Part shown: positions 47,867 to 59,900 of the stretch, in pieces
Position numbering within the stretch: the first letter of the stretch is position 1
Layout: each line of letters starts with the position of its first letter
NCBI GenBank assembly: GCA_002205965.3
Contig: NADL03000159.1
Span: forward strand, 115,270-179,269
Direction: 5' to 3'
Source of the DNA: Kappaphycus alvarezii
Lineage: Eukaryota; Rhodophyta; Florideophyceae; Gigartinales; Solieriaceae
Length of the DNA: 64,000 nt
The notes under the pieces: generated by a model
Database searches by the model: none
Seen by the model: only the letters and a program-made list of their open reading frames with translations
What the model was told of the DNA's origin: nothing
Translations under genes and position numbers: made by a program

Positions 47867-50800
47867 CTAAGCATCGTGCAGCTCTCCGAGGCCTAGAGAT
47901 TTTATGCATTGTATGAATTGAATGCGACCAAGAGGCTTGGTGAGTATATCTGCTGGCATATCTGTAGAAGGTACGTGAAACAGTGAAACAATCTTTCGAG
48001 TCACAGCATCTCGGACAAAATGATATGATATGTCAATGTGCTTATTTCGCCTGTTCACTCCTTCGTTACCCGCAAACGCTATTGTACCAGCATTATCACA
48101 CCCGATTGTAACTGTGCTGTCTTTCGACTTTCCCAATGCGTCTGCAAGAAGGCACCTGAGCCAAGCTGCCTCTTTGCAAGCCTCACACAGTGCAATATAC
48201 TCCGCTTCGCATGTGGATGTCGCAACGACCGTTTGTCTCCTAGATGACCAACTAATAGCTCCCCCACACAGTTTGAACACATATCCACTGGTGGACTTTC
48301 TCGAGTCCAAGCAACCACCCCAGTCTGCATCGCTGAAGCCCTCTAGAGTTTGCACTGGGAGATTTCCATCTAGAATTACACCTAGTGAGAGCGTTCCTTT
48401 GATATATCTCAGAACTCGTTTGGCTGCTTGCCAGTGGTCCTCGCGAGGGTTCTCACAGTGTTGGGACAGTTTTCCCACCACATATGCAAGATCTGGACGT
48501 GACCCTACCATAAGAAACATTAAGCAGCCAATGATCTGTCGATATGGTACATCGCAATACGGGCTAGTTGACATCTCAGGGTGTAATCCTTGTTCCATCG
48601 GAGTCCTCACGGGATTGCAACTGGCCATACCAAAACGTTTCAAAATGGACTTGGCATACTCTGTCTGCGAGATATAGATCCGTCTAGGGACCCTTTTTCT
48701 ACTTATTTCAAGCCCAATGCACTTTTTGGCCTCGCCTAAATCTTTCATCTCAAATCTCTTGTTCAGTTCACCTTTCATCCAGGTCACGGCTTTCAGGTCA
48801 CTTCCCGCAAGAAGCAAGTCATCCACATATAGGGCAATCAGCATAACACCTTTTTCTGATATGTTTGTATATAGACAGGCGTCACTTCTCGTAGTCTTGA
48901 AGCCAAGAGTGTGAATTAGGAAATCGTCAATCTTTTTGTGCCATTGTCGACTCGCTTGCTGAAGACCATAGATAGCCTTGAGAAGTTTGCAAACATGATT
49001 GGGCCTGGAAGAGTCAACGATACCTTCAGGCTGCTCCATATAAATATCCTCTTCTAAGTCACCGTTCAGAAAGGCCGTGACCACGTCCATTTGATGAAGC
49101 TCTAAATCGAAGTGGGCTACAATCGCCAACAACAATCGAATCGTTGTAAATTTGATCACCGGCGCAAAAGTCTCTGAGTAATCAATCCCCTCAATTTGTT
49201 GAAAGCCCCGCACAACCAGGCGACCTTTTCCCTTTTGAGTCAACGTGCCGTTATCGTCCGGCATGTCCTTTACAGTAAATACCCAGCGAGAAGTTAGAAT
49301 ATTGGCACCTTCCGATCGTGGAACTAGTGCCCAGGTTTTGTTTTTGCGTTGGGACTCTAGCTCCTTATCAATCGCTTTCTGCCAGAACTGTGGTTGCGGT
49401 CCACCCATCGCCTCTTTAAAGGAGTTCGGTATGTTGATGTCGCCACAGGAAGGTGTGAGTAAGGTGGTTCCCACCAGGCCTGTCCACCACTGTCGGGGTG
49501 GGCGTCGTGAACGAGTGGAGCGGCGAGGTTCCACATCGCCGGGACCAGCATCTTGCTCACCACTCACTTCTTCTGGTTGCAAAGTCTCATTAGTTGAGTC
49601 GGGCTCAATACCTTGACTTTGAAAGTTCTCAACCTCCGCCGGTGACCCTGTTTCAATGCCATGTTCATTATCACCATTAGATGTTTCAGACTCAATTTCG
49701 TCAGTATCGGTCGCCTCCACTGGGTCAACGTCCATCATTATCATCGGAAAAATGTTCATCGTAAGAGCAAGCCCCTGGTCTCGACTCATCGAACTGCACA
49801 TCCCTGGAAATAACAATGCGATGTAAATTGTCATCCCAAATTTTGTAGGCCTTAGTTCCCGGCGGATACCCAACAAACATTCCCGTTGTTGCGCGGTCGT
49901 CAAGTTTACGCACGTCATTACCAGGCACCTTGTACCAGCATTGACATCCAAACACACGTAGGTGAGATACATCGGGCTTTTTCTTCATCCATAGGTGAAA
50001 TGGAGTAACGAGACCACCCAAAGCTCTTGTCGTGACACGATTGCGAACGTAAACTGCGTTATCAAGGGCTTCAGCCCAGAAAGCTTTCGGAACCTTCATA
50101 TGGGACAGCATAGACCTGACGAGATCAATCAGGGTACGATTGAGCCGTTCTGCCACACCATTCTGTTCAGGTGTGTATGCAGCGGTTGTTTGATGAACAG
50201 TTCCTTGTGACGATAGAAAGGATTGGAACTCTGAAGAAAGATACTCTCCTCCACGATCAGATCGAAGCACTTTCACGCGTTGACCAGTGTGTGTGAAGGC
50301 ATATTGGGCAAACTTCTGATAAAAATGGAACGTTTCATCTTTACTCTTCATCGGATAGACAACACTCCAGTTTGAGTGGTCATCGATAAAAGTGACAAAG
50401 TATCTAGCACCACCTACTGACTGTACTTGGAGTGGGCCGCAGACGTCCGAATGGACCAAGTCTAACAAATGTTTGGCCCTGCCTCCAGAGCGCTGTTTAG
50501 GAATCACAGCACGAGTTGCTTTTCCTAACACACACGCATCACATGTCACAGATTCACAGTCAGAAGATGAGCTAGCGTCTCTTGTTATATCTGAAGAGGA
50601 GATATGAAGTCCACTTACCACGTTCTTACGAGCCATGGACAATATTCCTTGAGTGTGAACGTGGGCCAATCTTTCATGCCATGTCTTCAAAGAGGCTTTG
50701 TGCGCCGAATGAACCTCGTTACATGTGTCAAGCACATACAGCTCTCCTCGACTTGTGGCAGTAGCCACGATGCAGTCACTCCTCTTCACAGTGCACTTGT

Positions 50801-51182
50801 CACGAACGAACTCAACGTCAAATCCATTATCGACCATCTTACGTACAGAGATTAGGGAAAAAGCAAAGCCTGGAACGTGCAGCACATTGGTGAGCTTGCA
50901 TGACTTTTGAACTCCGCTCACTAAAAGCGTAATGGGGACGGTCCCGACTCCAGCTACTACTGCACACGCTTTTGTTCCCATTTCTACGCGGCTGTTTGAG
51001 ACCTCCCTGTAGTCGGAGAACAGTCTCTTGTCAAATGTCATGTGTGCGGAGCATCCAGAGTCGATAAGCCAAGTGTTTGAGGTTATGTTAATGGGAATCG
51101 GAGAGGGTGAAGGACTTTGCTGGACGGATGAAGTTGCGGGCTTGGCTACCCAGAATTTACTCGGAACTCTAAAATCCTGGCC
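47867..51182 (-). pseudogene. Copia-like pol, copy P11 (type II, single frameshift)
   Basis: The only break is one extra A in the acidic linker at about 49746-49751 (five A where P9 has four). Two long frames overlap there: 438 codons from Met at 51041 (integrase) and the reverse transcriptase/RNase H part down to 47867. It shares GVILDG with P10. A single homopolymer error would account for the lesion. Confidence 0.9.
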
Positions 51183-52327
51183 TTAAGTACAACCTACAAC
51201 TACTTTCTAACTCACTGCGTCCACTAACAGAATCCCACAAACTGAGCCATTTGAGCGGATTTCAAGATCTTGGCCCGGTGATAACAGTCATTAGGGGCAA
51301 ATTTGGAACTGCTTCCAAAGTTGACAAATTTGTGTAAATAGGTTGGCCCAATACACACATCAATACAGTACCTTATTTTGCAGACCTACCGGAAACGAAT
51401 TCCCTTGTGCCAAAATAACGGACTCAATCCGTCATACGTAAAATAGAATCTCATAACTGAATTTTTGGATGCAGTCGGTCCAATCTTCATCATAATTACG
51501 AACCTCATACATATGATGGAATCACATAACTGATTTTTGGATGCAGTTGTACAAACCAATATCATAACTAGAAACCACATACGTATGATGGAATCACATA
51601 ACTGGTTTTTGGATGCAGTTGTACAAACCAATATCATAACTAGAAACCACATACGTATGATGGAATCACATAACTGATTTTTGGATGCAGCTGGATAAAA
51701 CCCGTAATCATAACTAGAAACCTCATACATATGATGAAATCACATAACCGATTTTTGGATGCAGCTGGATAAAACCCTTAATCATAACTAGAATCCTCAT
51801 ACATAATATAAAATCAAATACCTCTTTCTAGCAGTCATGACAGTATTGCCATAATTGATTCCTACTGTACAAACTCAGGTATAGTAAGGAGTACAGTACT
51901 TGGTATATTACGATGTACAGTGCGAAGTACAGTTCCTCATTTGGCACTAGTACAGTACGTGTACAACACTGCACAAAAAGGTTTCTTTCTCTTAGCTGTA
52001 CCACGTGTACATCACATACACAACTGCCACCACGTACACGTGTACATAGCTTTCCTCAGCATATCTCTCATACAGTATACTCATCATCCACTTATAGTAC
52101 CCTACCCTACGTAAAATCACCCCATAAACAACATTTTGCCCTCTAAATCGCTGATCTCTCAAAATCGTACTTTCGTCCTGGGAACTTTGGATTTCTTCCG
52201 GAATGCCTTAGCGCCACCCTTCATTCGACACGTGTGCAATGTGTACACGTGGAACATGCCTCATGCCTCTTATGAGGTTTTGGCACCGATGTGGGGTCAT
52301 GTGATCGTCTTGCCAAATCAAAACACA
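51183..52327 (-). mobile_element. LTR and leader block L11
   Basis: The LTR edge is altered: TCAAAACACA replaces TCAACAACA near 52318-52327. Small indels appear at 51986 (extra T), 52177 (C lost), 52239 (extra A) and 52280 (extra T), so this LTR is the least regular of the short blocks. It borders the switch from type II (P11) to type I (P12). The leader is about 51183-51432. Confidence 0.8.
51433..51804 (-). repeat. 72-bp minisatellite in L11 (two B repeats)
   Basis: The order is A, B, B(ACTGG), C, D. This is the last member of the L8-L11 group. Confidence 0.95.
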
Positions 52328-52346
52328 CCCCCCTCGATTACATGAC

Positions 52347-55300
52347 CTAAGCATCGTGCAGCTCTCCGAGGCCTAGAGATTTTATGCATTGTATGAATTG
52401 AATGCGACCAAGAGGCTTGGTGAGTATATCTGCTGGCATATCTGTAGAAGGTACGTGAAACAGTGAAACAATCTTTCGAGTCACAGCATCTCGGACAAAA
52501 TGATATGATATGTCAATGTGCTTATTTCGCCTGTTCACTCCTTCGTTACCCGCAAACGCTATTGTACCAGCATTATCACACCCGATTGTAACTGTGCTGT
52601 CTTTCGACTTTCCCAATGCGTCTGCAAGAAGGCACCTGAGCCAAGCTGCCTCTTTGCAAGCCTCACACAGTGCAATATTCTCCGCTTCGCATGTGGATTT
52701 CGCAACGACCGTTTGTCTCCTAGATGACCAACTAATAGCTCCCCCACACAGTTTGAACACATATCCACTGGTGGACTTTCTCGAGTCCAAGCAACCACCC
52801 CAGTCTGCATCGCTGAAGCCCTCTAGAGTTTGCACTGGGAGATTTCCATCTAGAATTATACCTAGTGAGAGCGTTCCTTTGATATATCTCAGAACTCGTT
52901 TGGCTGCTTGCCAGTGGTCCTCGCGAGGGTTCTCACAGTGTTGGGACAGTTTTCCCACCACATATGCAAGATCTGGACGTGACCCTACCATAAGAAACAT
53001 TAAGCAGCCAATGATCTGTCGATATGGTACATCGCAATACGGGCTAGTTGACATCTCAGGGTGTAATCCTTGTTCCATCGGAGTCCTCACGGGATTGCAA
53101 CTGGCCATACCAAAACGTTTCAAAATGGACTTGGCATACTCTGTCTGCGAGATATAGATCCGTCTAGGGACCCTTTTTCTACTTATTTCAAGCCCAATGC
53201 ACTTTTTGGCCTCGCCTAAATCTTTCATCTCAAATCTCTTGTTCAGTTCACCTTTCATCCAGGTCACGGCTTTCAGGTCACTTCCCGCAAGAAGCAAGTC
53301 ATCCACATATAGGGCAATCAGCATAACACCTTTTTCTGATATGTTTGTATATAGACAGGCGTCACTTCTCGTAGTCTTGAAGCCAAGAGTGTGAATTAGG
53401 AAATCGTCAATCTTTTTGTGCCATTGTCGACTCGCTTGCTGAAGACCATAGATAGCCTTGAGAAGTTTGCAAACATGATTGGGCCTGGAAGAGTCAACGA
53501 TACCTTCAGGCTGCTCCATATAAATATCCTCTTCTAAGTCACCGTTCAGAAAGGCCGTGACCACGTCCATTTGATGAAGCTCTAAATCGAAGTGGGCTAC
53601 AATCGCCAACAACAATCGAATCGTTGTAAATTTGATCACCGGCGCAAAAGTCTCTGAGTAATCAATCCCCTCAATTTGTTGAAAGCCCCGCACAACCAGG
53701 CGACCTTTTCCCTTTTGAGTCAACGTGCCGTTATCGTCCGGCATGTCCTTTACAGTAAATACCCAGCGAGAAGTTAGAATATTGGCACCTTCCGATCGTG
53801 GAACTAGTGCCCAGGTTTTGTTTTTGCGTTGGGACTCTAGCTCCTTATCAATCGCTTTCTGCCAGAACTGTGGTTGTGGTCCACCCATCGCCTCTTTAAA
53901 GGAGTTCGGTATGTTGATGTCGCCACAGGAAGGTGTGAGTAAGCTGGTTCCCACCAGGCCTGTCCACCACTGTCGGGGTGGGCGTCGTGAACGAGTGGAG
54001 CGGCGAGGTTCCACATCGCCGGGACCAGCATCTTGCTCACCACTCACTTCTTCTGGTTGCAAAGTCTCATTAGTTGAGTCGGGCTCAATACCTTGACTTT
54101 GAAAGTTCTCAACCTCCGCCGGTGACCCTGTTTCAATGCCATGTTCATTATCACCATTAGATGTTTCAGACTCAATTTCGTCAGTATCGGTCGTCTCCAC
54201 TGGGTCAACGTCCATATCATTATCATCGGAGAAATGTTCATCGTAAGAGCAAGCCCCTGGTCTCGACTCATCGAACTGCACATCCCTGGAAATAACAATG
54301 CGATGTAAATTGTCATCCCAAATTTTGTAGGCCTTAGTTCCCGGCGGATACCCAACAAACATTCCCGTTGTTGCGCGGTCGTCAAATTTACGCACCTCAT
54401 TACCAGGCACCTTGTACCAGCATTGACATCCAAACACACGTAGGTGAGATACATCGGGCTTTTTCTTCATCCATAGGTGAAATGGAGTAACGAGACCACC
54501 CAAAGCTCTTGTCGTGACACGATTGCGAACGTAAACTGCGTTATCAAGGGCTTCAGCCCAGAAAGCTTTCGGAACCTTCATATGGGACAGCATAGACCTG
54601 ACGAGATCAATCAGGGTACGATTGAGCCGTTCTGCCACACCATTCTGTTCAGGTGTGTATGCAGCGGTCGTTTGATGAACAGTTCCTTGTGACGATAGAA
54701 AGGATTGGAACTCTGAAGAAAGATACTCTCCTCCACGATCAGATCGAAGCACTTTCACGCGTTGACCAGTGTGTGTGAAGGCATATTGGGCAAACTTCTG
54801 ATAAAAATGGAACGTTTCATCTTTACTCTTCATCGGATAGACAACACTCCAGTTTGAGTGGTCATCGATAAAAGTGACAAAGTATCTAGCACCACCTACT
54901 GACTGTACTTGGAGTGGGCCGCAGACGTCCGAATGGACCAAGTCTAACAAATGTTTGGCCCTGCCTCCAGAGCGCTGTTTAGGAATCACAGCACGAGTTG
55001 CTTTTCCTAACACACACGCATCACATGTCACAGATTCACAGTCAGAAGATGAGCTAGCGTCTCTTGTTATATCTGAAGAGGAGATATGAAGTCCACTTAC
55101 CACGTTCTTACGAGCCATGGACAATATTCCTTGAGTGTGAACGTGGGCCAATCTTTCATGCCATGTCTTCAAAGAGGCTTTGTGCGCCGAATGAACCTCG
55201 TTACATGTGTCAAGCACATACAGCTCTCCTCGACTTGTGGCAGTAGCCACGATGCAGTCACTCCTCTTCACAGTGCACTTGTCACGAACGAACTCAACGT

Positions 55301-55664
55301 CAAATCCATTATCGACCATCTTACGTACAGAGATTAGGGAAAAAGCAAAGCTTGGAACGTGCAGCACATTGGTGAGCTTGCATGACTTTTGAACTCCGCT
55401 CACTAAAAGCGTAATGGGGACGGTCCCGACTCCAGCTACTACTGCACACGCTTTTGTTCCCATTTCTACGCGGCTGTTTGAGACCTCCCTGTAGTCGGAG
55501 AACAGTCTCTTGTCAAATGTCATGTGTGCGGAGCATCCAGAGTCGATAAGCCAAGTGTTTGAGGTTATGTTAATGGGAATCGGAGAGGGTGAAGGACTTT
55601 GCTGGACGGATGAAGTTGCGGGCTTGGCTACCCAGAATTTACTCGGAACTCTAAAATCCTGGCC
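52347..55664 (-). CDS. Copia-like pol polyprotein, copy P12 (intact, type I)
   Basis: This is an uninterrupted 1058-codon frame from Met at 55523, open to 55664. The translation appears identical to P13 (P13 entry gives domain positions). Type I markers are PSFAFS, NEVRKF, VETTD, TSLLT, AKSTCEAEN, with WLRCLL and the unmutated NGVAER. The sharp change from type II to type I relative to P11 takes place across L11. Two adjacent identical full-length copies point to very recent duplication or conversion. Confidence 0.95.
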   Translation of the reverse strand, partial: GQDFRVPSKFWVAKPATSSVQQSPSPSPIPINITSNTWLIDSGCSAHMTFDKRLFSDYREVSNSRVEMGTKACAVVAGVGTVPITLLVSGVQKSCKLTNVLHVPSFAFSLISVRKMVDNGFDVEFVRDKCTVKRSDCIVATATSRGELYVLDTCNEVHSAHKASLKTWHERLAHVHTQGILSMARKNVVSGLHISSSDITRDASSSSDCESVTCDACVLGKATRAVIPKQRSGGRAKHLLDLVHSDVCGPLQVQSVGGARYFVTFIDDHSNWSVVYPMKSKDETFHFYQKFAQYAFTHTGQRVKVLRSDRGGEYLSSEFQSFLSSQGTVHQTTAAYTPEQNGVAERLNRTLIDLVRSMLSHMKVPKAFWAEALDNAVYVRNRVTTRALGGLVTPFHLWMKKKPDVSHLRVFGCQCWYKVPGNEVRKFDDRATTGMFVGYPPGTKAYKIWDDNLHRIVISRDVQFDESRPGACSYDEHFSDDNDMDVDPVETTDTDEIESETSNGDNEHGIETGSPAEVENFQSQGIEPDSTNETLQPEEVSGEQDAGPGDVEPRRSTRSRRPPRQWWTGLVGTSLLTPSCGDINIPNSFKEAMGGPQPQFWQKAIDKELESQRKNKTWALVPRSEGANILTSRWVFTVKDMPDDNGTLTQKGKGRLVVRGFQQIEGIDYSETFAPVIKFTTIRLLLAIVAHFDLELHQMDVVTAFLNGDLEEDIYMEQPEGIVDSSRPNHVCKLLKAIYGLQQASRQWHKKIDDFLIHTLGFKTTRSDACLYTNISEKGVMLIALYVDDLLLAGSDLKAVTWMKGELNKRFEMKDLGEAKKCIGLEISRKRVPRRIYISQTEYAKSILKRFGMASCNPVRTPMEQGLHPEMSTSPYCDVPYRQIIGCLMFLMVGSRPDLAYVVGKLSQHCENPREDHWQAAKRVLRYIKGTLSLGIILDGNLPVQTLEGFSDADWGGCLDSRKSTSGYVFKLCGGAISWSSRRQTVVAKSTCEAENIALCEACKEAAWLRCLLADALGKSKDSTVTIGCDNAGTIAFAGNEGVNRRNKHIDISYHFVRDAVTRKIVSLFHVPSTDMPADILTKPLGRIQFIQCIKSLGLGELHDA

Positions 55665-56945
55665 TTAAGTACAACCTACAACTACTTTCTAACTCACTGC
55701 GTCCACTAACAGAATCCCACAAACTGAGCCATTTGAGCGGATTTCAAGATCTTGGCCCGGTGATAACAGTCATTAGGGGCAAATTTGGAACTGCTTCCAA
55801 AGTTGACAAATTTGTGTAAATAGGTTGGCCCAATACACACATCAATACAGTACCTTATTTTGCAGACCTACCGGAAACGAATTCCCTTGTGCCAAAATAA
55901 CGGACTCAATCCGTCATACGTAAAATAGAATCTCATAACTGAATTTTTGGATGCAGTCGGTCCAATCTTCATCATAATTACGAACCTCATACATATGATG
56001 GAATCACATAACTGATTTTTGGATGCAGTTGTACAAACCAATATCATAACTAGAAACCACATACGTATGATGGAATCACATAACTGATTTTTGGATGCAG
56101 TTGTACAAACCAATATCATAACTAGAAACCACATACGTATGATGGAATCACATAACTTTTTGGATGCAGTTGTACAAACCAATATCATAACTAGAAACCA
56201 CATACGTATGATGGAATCACACAACTAATTTTTGGATGCAGTGTACAAACCAATATCATAACTAGAAACCACATACGTATGATGGAATCACATAACTGAT
56301 TTTTGGATGCAGCTGGATAAAACCCGTAATCATAACTAGAAACCTCATACATATGATGAAATCACATAACCGATTTTTGGATGCAGCTGGATAAAACCCT
56401 TAATCATAACTAGAATCCTCATACATAATATAAAATCAAATACCTCTTTCTAGCAGTCATGACAGTATTGCCATAATTGATTCCTACTGTACAAACTCAG
56501 GTATAGTAAGGAGTACAGTACTTGGTATATTACGATGTACAGTGCGAAGTACAGTTCCTCATTTGGCACTAGTACAGTACGTGTACAACACTGCACAAAA
56601 AGGTTTCTTCTCTTAGCTGTACCACGTGTACATCACATACACAACTGCCACCACGTACACGTGTACATAGCTTTCCTCAGCATATCTCTCATACAGTATA
56701 CTCATCATCCACTTATAGTACCCTACCCTACGTAAAATCACCCCATAAACAACATTTTGCCCTCTAAATCGCTGATCTCTCAAAATCGTACTTTCGTCCC
56801 TGGGAACTTTGGATTTCTTCCGGAATGCCTTAGCGCCACCCTTCATTCGACACGTGTGCATGTGTACACGTGGAACATGCCTCATGCCTCTTATGAGGTT
56901 TGGCACCGATGTGGGGTCATGTGATCGTCTTGCCAAATCAACAAC
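55665..56945 (-). mobile_element. LTR and leader block L12
   Basis: The LTR edge and polypurine tract are changed: ACAACCCCCTCTCG replaces ACAACACCCCCCCTCG at about 56941-56954, shortening the G-run and removing the final ACA. If that is real, this unit would prime second-strand synthesis poorly. The leader is about 55665-55914. Confidence 0.8.
55915..56426 (-). repeat. 72-bp minisatellite in L12 (four B repeats)
   Basis: The order is A, four B (third shortened to ACTTTTTGG; fourth ACACAACTAATTTTT with GCAGTGTAC), C, D. The ACACAACTAA variant recurs in L13. Confidence 0.9.
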
Positions 56946-56964
56946 CCCCTCTCGATTACATGAC

Positions 56965-59900
56965 CTAAGCATCGTGCAGCTCTCCGAGGCCTAGAGATTT
57001 TATGCATTGTATGAATTGAATGCGACCAAGAGGCTTGGTGAGTATATCTGCTGGCATATCTGTAGAAGGTACGTGAAACAGTGAAACAATCTTTCGAGTC
57101 ACAGCATCTCGGACAAAATGATATGATATGTCAATGTGCTTATTTCGCCTGTTCACTCCTTCGTTACCCGCAAACGCTATTGTACCAGCATTATCACACC
57201 CGATTGTAACTGTGCTGTCTTTCGACTTTCCCAATGCGTCTGCAAGAAGGCACCTGAGCCAAGCTGCCTCTTTGCAAGCCTCACACAGTGCAATATTCTC
57301 CGCTTCGCATGTGGATTTCGCAACGACCGTTTGTCTCCTAGATGACCAACTAATAGCTCCCCCACACAGTTTGAACACATATCCACTGGTGGACTTTCTC
57401 GAGTCCAAGCAACCACCCCAGTCTGCATCGCTGAAGCCCTCTAGAGTTTGCACTGGGAGATTTCCATCTAGAATTATACCTAGTGAGAGCGTTCCTTTGA
57501 TATATCTCAGAACTCGTTTGGCTGCTTGCCAGTGGTCCTCGCGAGGGTTCTCACAGTGTTGGGACAGTTTTCCCACCACATATGCAAGATCTGGACGTGA
57601 CCCTACCATAAGAAACATTAAGCAGCCAATGATCTGTCGATATGGTACATCGCAATACGGGCTAGTTGACATCTCAGGGTGTAATCCTTGTTCCATCGGA
57701 GTCCTCACGGGATTGCAACTGGCCATACCAAAACGTTTCAAAATGGACTTGGCATACTCTGTCTGCGAGATATAGATCCGTCTAGGGACCCTTTTTCTAC
57801 TTATTTCAAGCCCAATGCACTTTTTGGCCTCGCCTAAATCTTTCATCTCAAATCTCTTGTTCAGTTCACCTTTCATCCAGGTCACGGCTTTCAGGTCACT
57901 TCCCGCAAGAAGCAAGTCATCCACATATAGGGCAATCAGCATAACACCTTTTTCTGATATGTTTGTATATAGACAGGCGTCACTTCTCGTAGTCTTGAAG
58001 CCAAGAGTGTGAATTAGGAAATCGTCAATCTTTTTGTGCCATTGTCGACTCGCTTGCTGAAGACCATAGATAGCCTTGAGAAGTTTGCAAACATGATTGG
58101 GCCTGGAAGAGTCAACGATACCTTCAGGCTGCTCCATATAAATATCCTCTTCTAAGTCACCGTTCAGAAAGGCCGTGACCACGTCCATTTGATGAAGCTC
58201 TAAATCGAAGTGGGCTACAATCGCCAACAACAATCGAATCGTTGTAAATTTGATCACCGGCGCAAAAGTCTCTGAGTAATCAATCCCCTCAATTTGTTGA
58301 AAGCCCCGCACAACCAGGCGACCTTTTCCCTTTTGAGTCAACGTGCCGTTATCGTCCGGCATGTCCTTTACAGTAAATACCCAGCGAGAAGTTAGAATAT
58401 TGGCACCTTCCGATCGTGGAACTAGTGCCCAGGTTTTGTTTTTGCGTTGGGACTCTAGCTCCTTATCAATCGCTTTCTGCCAGAACTGTGGTTGTGGTCC
58501 ACCCATCGCCTCTTTAAAGGAGTTCGGTATGTTGATGTCGCCACAGGAAGGTGTGAGTAAGCTGGTTCCCACCAGGCCTGTCCACCACTGTCGGGGTGGG
58601 CGTCGTGAACGAGTGGAGCGGCGAGGTTCCACATCGCCGGGACCAGCATCTTGCTCACCACTCACTTCTTCTGGTTGCAAAGTCTCATTAGTTGAGTCGG
58701 GCTCAATACCTTGACTTTGAAAGTTCTCAACCTCCGCCGGTGACCCTGTTTCAATGCCATGTTCATTATCACCATTAGATGTTTCAGACTCAATTTCGTC
58801 AGTATCGGTCGTCTCCACTGGGTCAACGTCCATATCATTATCATCGGAGAAATGTTCATCGTAAGAGCAAGCCCCTGGTCTCGACTCATCGAACTGCACA
58901 TCCCTGGAAATAACAATGCGATGTAAATTGTCATCCCAAATTTTGTAGGCCTTAGTTCCCGGCGGATACCCAACAAACATTCCCGTTGTTGCGCGGTCGT
59001 CAAATTTACGCACCTCATTACCAGGCACCTTGTACCAGCATTGACATCCAAACACACGTAGGTGAGATACATCGGGCTTTTTCTTCATCCATAGGTGAAA
59101 TGGAGTAACGAGACCACCCAAAGCTCTTGTCGTGACACGATTGCGAACGTAAACTGCGTTATCAAGGGCTTCAGCCCAGAAAGCTTTCGGAACCTTCATA
59201 TGGGACAGCATAGACCTGACGAGATCAATCAGGGTACGATTGAGCCGTTCTGCCACACCATTCTGTTCAGGTGTGTATGCAGCGGTCGTTTGATGAACAG
59301 TTCCTTGTGACGATAGAAAGGATTGGAACTCTGAAGAAAGATACTCTCCTCCACGATCAGATCGAAGCACTTTCACGCGTTGACCAGTGTGTGTGAAGGC
59401 ATATTGGGCAAACTTCTGATAAAAATGGAACGTTTCATCTTTACTCTTCATCGGATAGACAACACTCCAGTTTGAGTGGTCATCGATAAAAGTGACAAAG
59501 TATCTAGCACCACCTACTGACTGTACTTGGAGTGGGCCGCAGACGTCCGAATGGACCAAGTCTAACAAATGTTTGGCCCTGCCTCCAGAGCGCTGTTTAG
59601 GAATCACAGCACGAGTTGCTTTTCCTAACACACACGCATCACATGTCACAGATTCACAGTCAGAAGATGAGCTAGCGTCTCTTGTTATATCTGAAGAGGA
59701 GATATGAAGTCCACTTACCACGTTCTTACGAGCCATGGACAATATTCCTTGAGTGTGAACGTGGGCCAATCTTTCATGCCATGTCTTCAAAGAGGCTTTG
59801 TGCGCCGAATGAACCTCGTTACATGTGTCAAGCACATACAGCTCTCCTCGACTTGTGGCAGTAGCCACGATGCAGTCACTCCTCTTCACAGTGCACTTGT

